From: JADCCX01 sp031372765
GTDB lineage: Bacteria > Pseudomonadota > Alphaproteobacteria > Rhizobiales > Beijerinckiaceae
Assembly: GCA_031372765.1 (NCBI GenBank)
Contig: JANMLW010000005.1
Span: 1 to 9,196 of the forward strand
Direction: 5' to 3'
DNA length: 9,196 nucleotides
Both the position numbers and the translations under genes were made by a program. Numbering within the stretch: position 1 is the stretch's first letter; each line of letters opens with the position of its first letter. Positions 1 through 5,860 of this stretch are shown here, in pieces. The notes beneath the pieces are model-generated. The model saw only the letters and a program-made list of their open reading frames with translations. It was not told the DNA's origin and did not search any database.

Positions 1-2
1 GC

Positions 3-131
3 GAGGCATTGCTGGTCAAATCTGTCGTCGGGGCGGGCGCTGATCCCGCCAAGCTCTCGGCCTTTGCAGCGGAACTCCGCTCGCTTTCGGGCCATTATGA
101 TCAGGCGGCGAGGGCAGCGGCGAGTTTGTGA
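3..131 (+). CDS. C-terminal fragment of an unidentified protein (5' truncated by window edge)
   Basis: An open frame runs from the window edge to a TGA at 129-131 and gives about 42 residues, rich in Ala and Leu, ending HYDQAARAAASL. Third codon positions are mostly G or C, as in the other genes here, and the tail looks like an amphipathic helix. These points suggest a genuine gene end. Another frame is also open across this short stretch, so the call is not secure. I do not recognise the family. No terminator of the GC-stem plus T-run type follows; the gene runs directly into repeat sequence. Confidence 0.5.
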   Translation, partial: EALLVKSVVGAGADPAKLSAFAAELRSLSGHYDQAARAAASL

Positions 132-148
132 GGTCCTTTGACCCGATC

Positions 149-283
149 CCCTCATGCTGAGGAGGCGCGAAGCTCGCAGGTTGGTATGCAGGGAACATTT
201 TCAAAGAATCCGCGCGCCGGAATCGTGCGTCCTTCGAGATGCCGCTTGCGTAATGCACCGCGCACGGGATGACAGTGCACGCG
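149..283. repeat. Decayed Rhizobiales-type intergenic palindromic repeat, copy 1
   Basis: It opens with CCCTCATGCTGAGGAGGCGC (149-168), followed by GAAGC, a module typical of intergenic palindromes scattered through Rhizobiales chromosomes. The other side carries CCTTCGAGATGCCGCTTGCG (231-250) and a GGGATGACA end. The two arms no longer pair along their length, so this looks like a mutated copy. No protein-like open frame of convincing composition lies here. Boundaries are approximate. Recognition rests on memory of the motif, not a search. Confidence 0.45.
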
Positions 284-285
284 CC

Positions 286-398
286 CACCTCATTTCGAGG
301 TGCGGAGCGCAGCGAAGCCTCGAGAAACGAGGTGCGCATAGTTCCGAGGGATGTCTCAAGGCTCGGTCGCTGCGCTTCCTCGCACCTCGACATGAGGA
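286..398. repeat. Intergenic palindromic repeat, copy 2 (large imperfect inverted repeat)
   Basis: The left arm, 288-324, begins CCTCATTTCGAGGTGCGG. The right arm, 362-397, ends CTCGCACCTCGACATGAGG. The reverse complement of the right arm matches the left arm over most of about 36 positions, with a 2-nt indel near GCGCAGCG. The 37-nt centre contains a smaller inverted motif. The outer edge lies 10 nt from the stop codon of the convergently placed extensin-family gene, so a transcript of that gene would carry the hairpin at its 3' end. There is no T-run, so it is not a canonical terminator. Confidence 0.65.
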
Positions 399-407
399 GA
401 TTGCGTC

Positions 408-1541
408 CTACTCCCCAATACTCCCCGTCACAGGGTCCAGATCGTTGGGATCAATCTCGTGCTCTTCCAGTGGCAGGAAAGGTCCCTGCCCCTTGCCGTA
501 GAGCAGCACGGGCGCTGAGGGCTGGCGATTTTGCGTTGGAGACGGACTGCGTGATACATCACGCACAGGCGGATAAAGCGGATCGCGGGTATCCTGACCA
601 CGCCCTGCTTCAGCCAGTGGGTTACGCGGCGGTTGTGGCAACTGCGACGGACGATAAACCGGAAGTGGCGTATTGCCCGCAGCGGGCGCACTGGCGAAAG
701 CCTGCGATTGCGGCTGGCCCGGTACGGTTGGAACCGTGCCGCGTCCATCTGACACCAGCGACCCACGGCCCGGATCAAGCGGGAAGCCTTCATTCGCCGG
801 TGTCACAGGTTGCGGATAAGGCCGGCAGATCGAGCGGTCACCCCGACGACCGTGTTTGGCCAAATCCATATGGAAATGGTCGTAGTGGAAGGCGTCAGCC
901 CCTGGTCCCAGCACGGTAGCGAAGTTCTTGCACGCACCGGCATGGACCTCGCGCAGGAAATTCTGCTCTTCAAGCCCGCCTTTCCAGCCTTTCAGCACCG
1001 TGACGATGGAACCATCCTGAAGACGGAAGCCACCGACATCGATGGCATTGGCAAAGGAATGTTCTGAAAGGCGGTTGCCGCGCGTGTTGTTCATGGGGCG
1101 GCAGGAATAGGTGCCCATGGTGCGCAGTTCCACAACCGGCTGTCCAAAGCGCTTCATGGCTGCTGGCTGCACAACTTGCGCAAGCCAGCGATCCACTGCT
1201 GCATACATCGGACAGGTGAAGGTGCCTTCGTTGTTGAGCTTGGTCAGAAGATTGGGACGGCTGCTGAACAAACCGGGTGCACTGGCGGTGATATCCAGAT
1301 TATCCATGGTGAAGGCAGTCACCTTGATCGGATGATCCGCCCCGCAGGTGCTGGGGCCTTCCAGTGCCTTGGCAATACGGACATGCGCAGTCTCTTTGAC
1401 AACGCCTGAACGCAGGCAGGCTTTCTCGGCAGCGGAGCGCCACTCGGCCCTTTGCTCTTTCTGGTAGCGCGAGCAGCCGGTGGCTGAAACGCCAACCAGC
1501 AAAAGCACTCCCAGCACTGAACGCACACGACGCACCATCAT
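408..1541 (-). CDS. Extensin-like C-terminal domain lipoprotein (M15/LAS-type fold, putative peptidoglycan peptidase)
   Basis: The 377-aa product starts with a positively charged, hydrophobic signal segment ending SATGC, so Cys23 is a plausible lipidation site, although the lipobox is not canonical (Ala at -3). Residues about 40-240 form an extensin-like_C domain (DUF-type family PF06904). Visible features are SEHSFANAIDVGGF (H161, D168) and FHYDHFHMDL (H219, H222, H224), which resemble the His/Asp zinc ligands of D-Ala-D-Ala metallopeptidases of the LAS group. Cysteines at 42, 66, 110, 147, 204 and 239 may form disulfides. From about residue 241 to the end the protein is Pro/Ser/Arg-rich and probably disordered. 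The start is one of two adjacent ATGs with no strong Shine-Dalgarno. The gene diverges from the DUF2798 gene. Domain identity is fairly sure; enzymatic activity is inferred. Confidence 0.88.
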   Translation of the reverse strand: MMVRRVRSVLGVLLLVGVSATGCSRYQKEQRAEWRSAAEKACLRSGVVKETAHVRIAKALEGPSTCGADHPIKVTAFTMDNLDITASAPGLFSSRPNLLTKLNNEGTFTCPMYAAVDRWLAQVVQPAAMKRFGQPVVELRTMGTYSCRPMNNTRGNRLSEHSFANAIDVGGFRLQDGSIVTVLKGWKGGLEEQNFLREVHAGACKNFATVLGPGADAFHYDHFHMDLAKHGRRGDRSICRPYPQPVTPANEGFPLDPGRGSLVSDGRGTVPTVPGQPQSQAFASAPAAGNTPLPVYRPSQLPQPPRNPLAEAGRGQDTRDPLYPPVRDVSRSPSPTQNRQPSAPVLLYGKGQGPFLPLEEHEIDPNDLDPVTGSIGE

Positions 1542-1581
1542 GCAGGGAGTTTCGCAGGTATTTTGTAACGTCTTGCTAAGG

Positions 1582-1623
1582 AAGGCAGTTAACGGGGTTT
1601 AAACTGTGATCAAAGGCAGTTAA
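1582..1623. promoter_or_regulatory. Pair of 11-bp direct repeats in the extensin/DUF2798 divergent intergenic region
   Basis: AAGGCAGTTAA occurs at 1582-1592 and again at 1613-1623, exactly 31 bp apart start to start (about three helical turns). Between them lies the palindrome GTTTAAAC (1597-1604). CAGTT (1586-1590) is also mirrored by AACTG (1602-1606), giving a third, inverted near-copy. The arrangement, 41 bp upstream of the DUF2798 start and between divergent genes, suggests a regulator-binding region. No regulator can be named. Confidence 0.4.
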
Positions 1624-1663
1624 GAGCTGTGGCGACAAAGAGACAGAAAAGCGAGACGCTATC

Positions 1664-1891
1664 ATGGAAGGCAAATCAAGATTCATCTTCCCCGTCGCCA
1701 TGGCGTTTTTCATGGCTTTCCTGATGACCTTCGTGGTCACCTTCATGAATCTCGGTTTTCCTGCCAATTTCGTCGCTCAGTGGATGAAAGCGTTCGCCGT
1801 TGCCTGGCCGCTTGCATCCTGCGTTGCCTTTGTTGCAGTGCCTCTGGCACGCCGCATTACGGCTGCTATTGTTGGTGTCATCGGCAATTAA
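1664..1891 (+). CDS. DUF2798 family small inner-membrane protein
   Basis: The 75-aa product has two hydrophobic helices, at about residues 7-29 and 40-65, separated by a short loop containing NLGFPANFVAQWMKAF. It ends with an Arg-Arg pair and a third short hydrophobic stretch. The pattern (KSRFIFPVAMAFFMAFLMTF, then TFMNLGFP, then W, then a second helix ending PLARR) matches the DUF2798 family as I know it. That family consists of short two-helix membrane proteins of unknown function. Basic residues at the N-terminus and after helix 2 suggest both ends are cytoplasmic. The ribosome-binding site is weak. Upstream lie paired direct repeats that may control expression. No strong terminator follows: only a 5-bp AT-rich stem (1940-1957) before a T-run. 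Confidence 0.85.
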   Translation: MEGKSRFIFPVAMAFFMAFLMTFVVTFMNLGFPANFVAQWMKAFAVAWPLASCVAFVAVPLARRITAAIVGVIGN

Positions 1892-1966
1892 TCAACAGAT
1901 TATAAGTCGAATTAACCATATAAATCATTGATTTATCGAATTGTTGCAATGCACAATGTTTTTCGT

Positions 1967-1996
1967 TTGGCAAGCCTCGGGAGATCGCGGTATTCT
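1967..1996 (+). promoter_or_regulatory. Candidate sigma-70-type promoter for the 27-codon mini-gene
   Basis: TTGGCA (1967-1972) and TATTCT (1991-1996) are separated by 18 bp and lie 32 bp upstream of the mini-gene start. They resemble -35 and -10 boxes. An AT-rich palindrome with 8-nt arms, ATAAATCA-T-TGATTTAT (1920-1936), sits about 30 bp further upstream and could be an operator or just AT-rich spacer. This is prediction by eye. Confidence 0.45.
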
Positions 1997-2028
1997 ACAG
2001 ACGTTGAAATCAGCTCGGAGGTCACCTG

Positions 2029-2112
2029 ATGGGTCTGACGCTTAAACTGGATATGCTGGCTGTGATGGCAGCCTTTGGTTTTCTGGGGGCCATCGTTTTC
2101 GGAGCGTTCTGA
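2029..2112 (+). CDS. 27-aa single-pass hydrophobic mini-protein
   Basis: A 27-codon frame starts at ATG 2029 and stops at TGA 2110-2112. It is preceded by GGAGG (2017-2021) with an ideal 7-nt gap, one of the best ribosome-binding sites in the window. The peptide begins MGLTLKLD and continues with about 19 almost entirely hydrophobic residues (LAVMAAFGF, then LGAIVFGAF). This is enough for one short membrane-spanning helix, with Lys6 and Asp8 on the N-terminal side. It has a candidate promoter upstream and a strong terminator 46 nt downstream, so it looks like a complete monocistronic unit. I know of no named family with certainty. It could be a small membrane regulatory protein; function is unknown. 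It is not the remains of a longer gene, since no extension is visible. Confidence 0.68.
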   Translation: MGLTLKLDMLAVMAAFGFLGAIVFGAF

Positions 2113-2158
2113 GTAAGCAGATGATATCCCCTTGAGGATACTGTTTCTGTCAGTTTTG

Positions 2159-2189
2159 AAACCGCCGTCAGTTCGCTGGCGGCGGTTTT
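2159..2189 (+). terminator. Rho-independent terminator with UUCG tetraloop
   Basis: AAACCGCCGTCAG (2159-2171) pairs with CTGGCGGCGGTTT (2176-2188), giving 13 pairs including one T-G wobble. The loop is exactly TTCG, the very stable UUCG tetraloop, and a TTTT run (2186-2189) follows. It would end transcription of the 27-codon mini-gene. It also faces the end of the convergent gene at 2213-2491 and may act in part for that strand. Confidence 0.85.
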
Positions 2190-2212
2190 GTATTGGAGCT
2201 GCGGAACCTTGG

Positions 2213-2491
2213 TCAGCGAAGGCTCAGGTTGGCCTCGGGACAGAGCTTGTTCGACGATTTCCATGTCGTCACATTCTGGTCCATGGCGCAGGTGGCAACG
2301 CGCCCGTTCAGGCAAATCTGTTCACCCGTCGTGTAGGCCTGACCGCGCGCACGGCATTCACATTTTTGCGTCGGGTCTTCTGTCACCCTGTTGCCGCTGA
2401 CTAGAACTGCACGATGGTGAGCGATTGCCAGCGTTGCTGAACCAATCGATATGCAGATCACCAATGCCCTGATTGCAGACCATGTGCGCAT
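2213..2491 (-). CDS. Small cysteine-rich secreted protein of unknown function
   Basis: Starting at ATG 2491 the product is 92 aa. Residues about 1-25 (MRTWSAIRALVICISIG, then SATLAIAHH) are a typical Sec signal peptide, so the mature part is probably periplasmic. The mature domain carries a CECRARGQ motif, then EQICLNGRVATCAMD, then KLCPEA. That is five cysteines outside the signal peptide, suggesting disulfides or metal binding. I recognise this only as a kind of short hypothetical protein seen in Rhizobiales. An upstream in-frame TTG (2524) would add 11 residues before the signal peptide and is less likely. No good Shine-Dalgarno precedes either start. The gene converges on the UUCG terminator and diverges from the GST gene. 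Confidence 0.7.
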   Translation of the reverse strand: MRTWSAIRALVICISIGSATLAIAHHRAVLVSGNRVTEDPTQKCECRARGQAYTTGEQICLNGRVATCAMDQNVTTWKSSNKLCPEANLSLR

Positions 2492-2619
2492 GGCATAAAG
2501 ATAACATGTTTCCTGTGGAAGCAAAGTGCAATTGTTATCCCCTCAGTACGGTTGCTCTCGCTGCATTCTGGGCTAAACGGAATACTGTCTCGAAAATTGC
2601 AACACACGGAACACCATCC

Positions 2620-3228
2620 ATGATGATCTTGCGTTCTGCTCCACCCTCCCCCTTCGGTCGCAAGGTCAAGATTGCGGCAAGCATCCTTGGCTTGATGGAT
2701 GAATTGACCGTTATCCAGTCCGACACGATTGACCCCGCTGATCCGCTTCGGCGCGACAACCCACTGGGTAAAATTCCCACGCTGGTGGTGGAGGATGGCA
2801 CCGTGGTTTATGACAGCCGGGTGATCCTGGAATATCTGGACATGCGCGCTGGAGGGGGGCGCATCATTCCCAAGGCAGGCATGGAGCGTATCGCCGCGCA
2901 AACCCTGCACGCGCTGGCAGACGGCATCATGGATGCGGCCTTGCTACAGGTCTATGAAGGGCGCTGGCGGGATGCTGCCAGACATGAGAGCAAATGGCTT
3001 GGGCATCAGTCTGACAAGGTGCGCCGGGGCCTGGCCTACCTTGAAGCCAGCCCACCTGCCCTTGATGGGGGTATCCATGTCGGGCAGATCGCGGTTGCCT
3101 GTGCGCTGGGTTATCTTGACCTGCGGTTCAATGGCAACTGGCGGCCCGAATATCCGCATCTGGTAACATGGCTTGATGCTTTTTCTGCGCTTGTTCCAGC
3201 CTATGAGCAAACACGCGCTGTGGCGTGA
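2620..3228 (+). CDS. Glutathione S-transferase family protein
   Basis: From ATG 2620 the product is 202 aa, the usual bacterial GST length. The frame is open upstream for another 49 codons, but that sequence is not GST-like and ACGGA (2606-2610) gives a modest ribosome-binding site at this start. Residues 1-75 are the thioredoxin-fold N-domain. It has SAPPSPFGRKV (Ser6 or Ser10 as possible catalytic Ser), NPLGKIPTLVVEDG with the cis-proline Pro53, and YDSRVILEYL with Asp65-Ser66 for the gamma-glutamyl group of glutathione. Residues 85-202 are the helical C-domain. Such enzymes conjugate or reduce electrophiles with glutathione in the cytoplasm; the substrate cannot be told. No operon partner is visible; the next gene is convergent. 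Confidence 0.88.
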   Translation: MMILRSAPPSPFGRKVKIAASILGLMDELTVIQSDTIDPADPLRRDNPLGKIPTLVVEDGTVVYDSRVILEYLDMRAGGGRIIPKAGMERIAAQTLHALADGIMDAALLQVYEGRWRDAARHESKWLGHQSDKVRRGLAYLEASPPALDGGIHVGQIAVACALGYLDLRFNGNWRPEYPHLVTWLDAFSALVPAYEQTRAVA

Positions 3229-3246
3229 ACGCAGGGTGTAAATGGC

Positions 3247-3277
3247 GACAAAAAAGCCCGGACAGTGTCCGGGCTTT
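3247..3277 (-). terminator. Rho-independent terminator of the first Omp25/31-type gene
   Basis: AAAGCCCGGAC (3253-3263) pairs perfectly with GTCCGGGCTTT (3267-3277) around a 3-nt loop. Read on the - strand, the stem is followed by an unbroken T-run (A-tract on the + strand before 3256), so it serves the porin gene ending at 3302. Only a short TTT follows on the + strand, so any effect on the GST gene would be weaker. Confidence 0.88.
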
Positions 3278-3301
3278 CCAACATGGCATCAGATAAAGGC
3301 G

Positions 3302-4072
3302 TCAGAAGCGGTAGTTGATACCAGCCCTGACGATATTGCCGCGATTTTCAGCCTTCGATGTGCCAAAAACGCCAGCACCGGCACCGGGTCCTGCGACCAG
3401 TGGCGAGACATAGTTTGTCTTTCCGAGGTCATAGTAGAGATACTCAACCTTGGCTGACCAGTTGTTGGTGATGGCATATTCCATACCGGCACCCAAAACG
3501 TAACCAAAGCGCGTATCGCTCTTTTCACCGGTCCACTGACTGCCAAGTCCTGTAATCGTCGTCCGGGCCTTCTGATCGCCATAAGCCAGACCACCGGTTC
3601 CATAGATGAGCACGCGGTCAAAAGCATAGCCGAGGCGTCCACGGACCGTACCGAAATATGTCATGTCCTGCGACACGGTGGTTGTCAGAGGGCCGAGGGT
3701 TGTGGAAACCGTCTTGCCAAGGTCAACGTAGTTCAGGTCGGCTTCAAGACCAGCTACAAAATTGCCAATCTGATAGTTGTAACCCAGTGTACCACCAATG
3801 GTGAAACCATCACCCATGGTTTTCGCGCTACCGATGGGTGCAAAACCCGTTGCCAACAGGCCAGGGGTGCCCGTCAACTGCGATTTGCCCGTATCAAAAA
3901 CATAGCCACCGTTTACGCCCACATAGAATCCCGACCAGTTAAAGATAGGTGCGGGCTGCGCGAAAACAGGCGCGACAGACTTGCGCGGAAGATCGGCAGC
4001 TGATGCAGGCGTCACAAGAACAGCCAGCAATGCGCCGGTTAGTGCTGTATTCGCCAAAAGAAATCTTTTCAT
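3302..4072 (-). CDS. Omp25/31-family outer-membrane beta-barrel protein, copy A
   Basis: The 256-aa product starts at ATG 4072, where GGAG lies 7 nt upstream; an in-frame ATG at 4105 would place 11 residues before the signal peptide. The signal peptide runs MKRFLLANTALTGALLAVLV to TPASA, with cleavage before ADLP, typical of rhizobial and Brucella Omp25/31. The mature part shows FNWSGFYVGVNGGYVFD (first strand), VAGLEADLNY, GTVRGRLGYAFDRVLIYGTG and the closing strand NIVRAGINYRF. The C-terminal Phe suits BAM-dependent assembly. These proteins are small 8-stranded barrels in the outer membrane, involved in envelope stability and, in some species, host interaction or heme binding. It is the longest of three adjacent paralogues and has its own terminator and a 255-bp upstream gap, so it is probably transcribed alone. 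Confidence 0.92.
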   Translation of the reverse strand: MKRFLLANTALTGALLAVLVTPASAADLPRKSVAPVFAQPAPIFNWSGFYVGVNGGYVFDTGKSQLTGTPGLLATGFAPIGSAKTMGDGFTIGGTLGYNYQIGNFVAGLEADLNYVDLGKTVSTTLGPLTTTVSQDMTYFGTVRGRLGYAFDRVLIYGTGGLAYGDQKARTTITGLGSQWTGEKSDTRFGYVLGAGMEYAITNNWSAKVEYLYYDLGKTNYVSPLVAGPGAGAGVFGTSKAENRGNIVRAGINYRF

Positions 4073-4268
4073 CGTTATACTCCTGTTAGTCTGGCTGGAT
4101 TTCAACCAATTAACTCACGACCAAGGCCATTGTTCCCTGACCAAGCGGAATGGTCATCGGTTTCAAACAGGGCAACAAGGTGGCTAAAAGTGGCACCCAG
4201 GAAGGCAACGGTTTAGTGATCGGCTGCTGTGACCTTGCTGCCACACCAAAGTTTGCGGTGACACGCGC

Positions 4269-4299
4269 CAAAAAAATACCCCGGCCTTGCTGGCCGGGG
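4269..4299 (-). terminator. Rho-independent terminator of the second Omp25/31-type gene
   Basis: CCCCGGCC (4279-4286) pairs with GGCCGGGG (4292-4299) around a 5-nt loop. On the - strand the stem is followed by TAT and then seven T residues (A-run 4270-4276 on the + strand). It lies 28 nt past the stop codon at 4328. Confidence 0.88.
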
Positions 4300-4327
4300 C
4301 AGTATCATTCTCAGTCCTAGGCTTGTT

Positions 4328-4984
4328 TTAGAAACGATAGTTGACGCCGCCGCGAACCACACTGGCATCAAGGCCGGTCTTCGCGCCATTGGCAAAACCG
4401 GGAACGCCCGTGAGGTTGCGTCCCCCAAGCGGCATGTAGAGATATTCCGCCTTGGCTGAGATGTTCTGCGTAAAGGCATACTCCAGACCTCCGCCGATCA
4501 CATAACCGCTGCTGTTGCTGCTGCTCTTGATAAGACCGCTTTCCAGTGTGGTTTGGCCAAGGGCGTACCCGCCGGTGCCGTAAACCAGCGCACGGTCAAA
4601 CGCCATGCCAAGACGACCGCGCACTGTACCATAGCTGCCAAGGCTGCCCTTGACGAAAGTGCCGGGCACGACAAAACCGTTCCCTTTCAGGCCGGAGTAG
4701 TTGTAGTCACCCTCAAGACCGACCACAAAATCATTGATCTGGTGATTGTAGCCGGCCGTTATACCGCCCGTGAAACCTGTCTTGGGATTGATGAAACTAC
4801 CACCCTTGGTGAAGTCACCCCAGACAGCACCTGCATTGGCACCGATGTAAAAGCCGGTCCAGGTGAAGATAGGCATGGCCGCAGGCTTGAACACAGGCTG
4901 CTGAGCACGACGGCCAGGCGCATCAGCAGCAATCGCTGACGCTGGAATGGCGAGGATTGCCAATGACAACAGTAGTTTTTTCAT
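4328..4984 (-). CDS. Omp25/31-family outer-membrane beta-barrel protein, copy B
   Basis: The 218-aa product starts at ATG 4984 with GGAG 6 nt upstream; the in-frame ATG at 5005 lacks such a site. The signal peptide is MKKLLLSLAILAIPASAIAA. The mature protein opens with a short Pro/Ala linker, then IFTWTGFYIGANAGAVWGDF, VVGLEGDYNYSG, GTVRGRLGMAFDRALVYGTG, and closes VVRGGVNYRF with a terminal Phe. It shares strand motifs with the paralogues on both sides but is clearly diverged. The upstream porin gene ends 93 bp before it with no convincing terminator between, so the two may be cotranscribed, the transcript ending at the terminator after this gene. Role: outer-membrane structural barrel; specific ligand unknown. 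Confidence 0.92.
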   Translation of the reverse strand: MKKLLLSLAILAIPASAIAADAPGRRAQQPVFKPAAMPIFTWTGFYIGANAGAVWGDFTKGGSFINPKTGFTGGITAGYNHQINDFVVGLEGDYNYSGLKGNGFVVPGTFVKGSLGSYGTVRGRLGMAFDRALVYGTGGYALGQTTLESGLIKSSSNSSGYVIGGGLEYAFTQNISAKAEYLYMPLGGRNLTGVPGFANGAKTGLDASVVRGGVNYRF

Positions 4985-5077
4985 GATTAGCTCCATTGCT
5001 TTCAAATCTTGCTGACGGTCTTGCAGAGAGGGACTGCCATCATTGTTTCTGGTTACAGTTCTGGTTCCGGATTGCGG

Positions 5078-5683
5078 TCAGAACCGGTAGTTGACGCCAG
5101 CGCGCACAACATTGGTGCGGCTGTCGAGACGGTAGGTTGCTACCGGTGTGGTGTAAGTGCCGGTTCCCAGAGCATAGTGCAGCACTTCGCCACGCGCACT
5201 GATACGCTCTGTCAGTTTGACTTCGGCACCAGCACCGACAACCCAGCCAAGCACCTTCTTGTCCGATTTTCCGGCCATATCCGAGACGGTGTTGTTGGCG
5301 CCTGCGCCACCCATTGTGCCGTAGACCAGCACCTGATCGAAGGCATAGCCCGCGCGTCCCCGTACCGTGCCAACCCATTTCTGTCGGAAGGTCTGGCCAC
5401 CGCCGTTCAGGCCCTTGTGCTCGAAGCTGGAGGAGGTCATGTCTCCTTCCACACCCAGTACCACTCGGTCTGCCTGTGCGTTGAAACCAACCTGTCCACC
5501 AATCAATCCACCGGTTGCGCTTCCACCTCGAATGCTGCCTGCTCCAACACCGGCATGGGCACCGGCGTAAACACCGGTCCAGTTGGGCGCGGCACCATTC
5601 TGCGCCATCACAGCAACAGGACTGAGGGTAACAGCCGCAATTGCTGTGACAACTGACTTGATAAGACTAGAACTGCGGCTCAT
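5078..5683 (-). CDS. Omp25/31-family outer-membrane beta-barrel protein, copy C (diverged)
   Basis: The 201-aa product starts at ATG 5683, preceded by AGGAGG with a 6-nt gap; upstream in-frame ATGs at 5719 and nearby lack this. The signal peptide runs from MSRSSSLIKSVV to SPVAVMA, with cleavage before QNG. The mature part has NWTGVYAGAHAGVGAG, VVLGVEGDM, GTVRGRAGYAFDQVLVYGT, and ends NVVRAGVNYRF. It is the shortest and most diverged of the three paralogues. It lacks the ADLP start of the mature chain, is Gly-rich near the first strands, and has replaced several aromatic positions. It is the first gene of a possible two-porin transcript with copy B. The promoter should lie in the 177 bp shared with the divergent glycosyltransferase gene. 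Confidence 0.88.
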   Translation of the reverse strand: MSRSSSLIKSVVTAIAAVTLSPVAVMAQNGAAPNWTGVYAGAHAGVGAGSIRGGSATGGLIGGQVGFNAQADRVVLGVEGDMTSSSFEHKGLNGGGQTFRQKWVGTVRGRAGYAFDQVLVYGTMGGAGANNTVSDMAGKSDKKVLGWVVGAGAEVKLTERISARGEVLHYALGTGTYTTPVATYRLDSRTNVVRAGVNYRF

Positions 5684-5860
5684 GGCACGCCTCCTGTGGA
5701 ACATCGCCATTCCTTTCACACGAAAGAAGGTTTTGAATGTCTCCCTTAGGAATACCGCAACCTTAACCAGACCTCACGCGAAACCCCTGAATTCGTTTAA
5801 TGAATCCTTACCATCCCGGTTTTCGCCACAATTTGACAAGGCACTTTTGCAGCCTGTCCC

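Noticed and set aside
16..393. 125-codon - strand open frame across the repeats
   Set aside because: Most of it is repeat sequence read through, and it has no recognisable domain or ribosome-binding site.
269..919. 216-codon + strand open frame
   Set aside because: It spans the palindromic repeat and runs antisense to the extensin-like gene. Composition is low in hydrophobic core residues and rich in Arg/Pro; a shadow frame.
1589..1602. Possible CtrA-binding site (two TTAA boxes)
   Set aside because: The boxes are 6 bp apart, not the 7 bp of the known TTAA-N7-TTAA motif, so no CtrA claim is made.
1940..1963. Possible terminator after the DUF2798 gene (5-bp stem ATTGT/ACAAT, then a T-run)
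   Set aside because: The stem is short and AT-rich with an internal mismatch; too weak to list as a terminator.
2458..2910. 150-codon - strand frame covering the GST 5' half
   Set aside because: It overlaps the strongly supported GST coding sequence and the signal-peptide gene, and its protein has no plausible domain.
4553..4939. 128-codon + strand frame opposite porin copy B
   Set aside because: Antisense shadow of a clear outer-membrane protein gene with signal peptide and C-terminal Phe.
5034..5090. Possible terminator between porin copies C and B (GGTTC/GAACC repeats)
   Set aside because: Only about five pairs with mismatches and no T-run on the transcribed strand.
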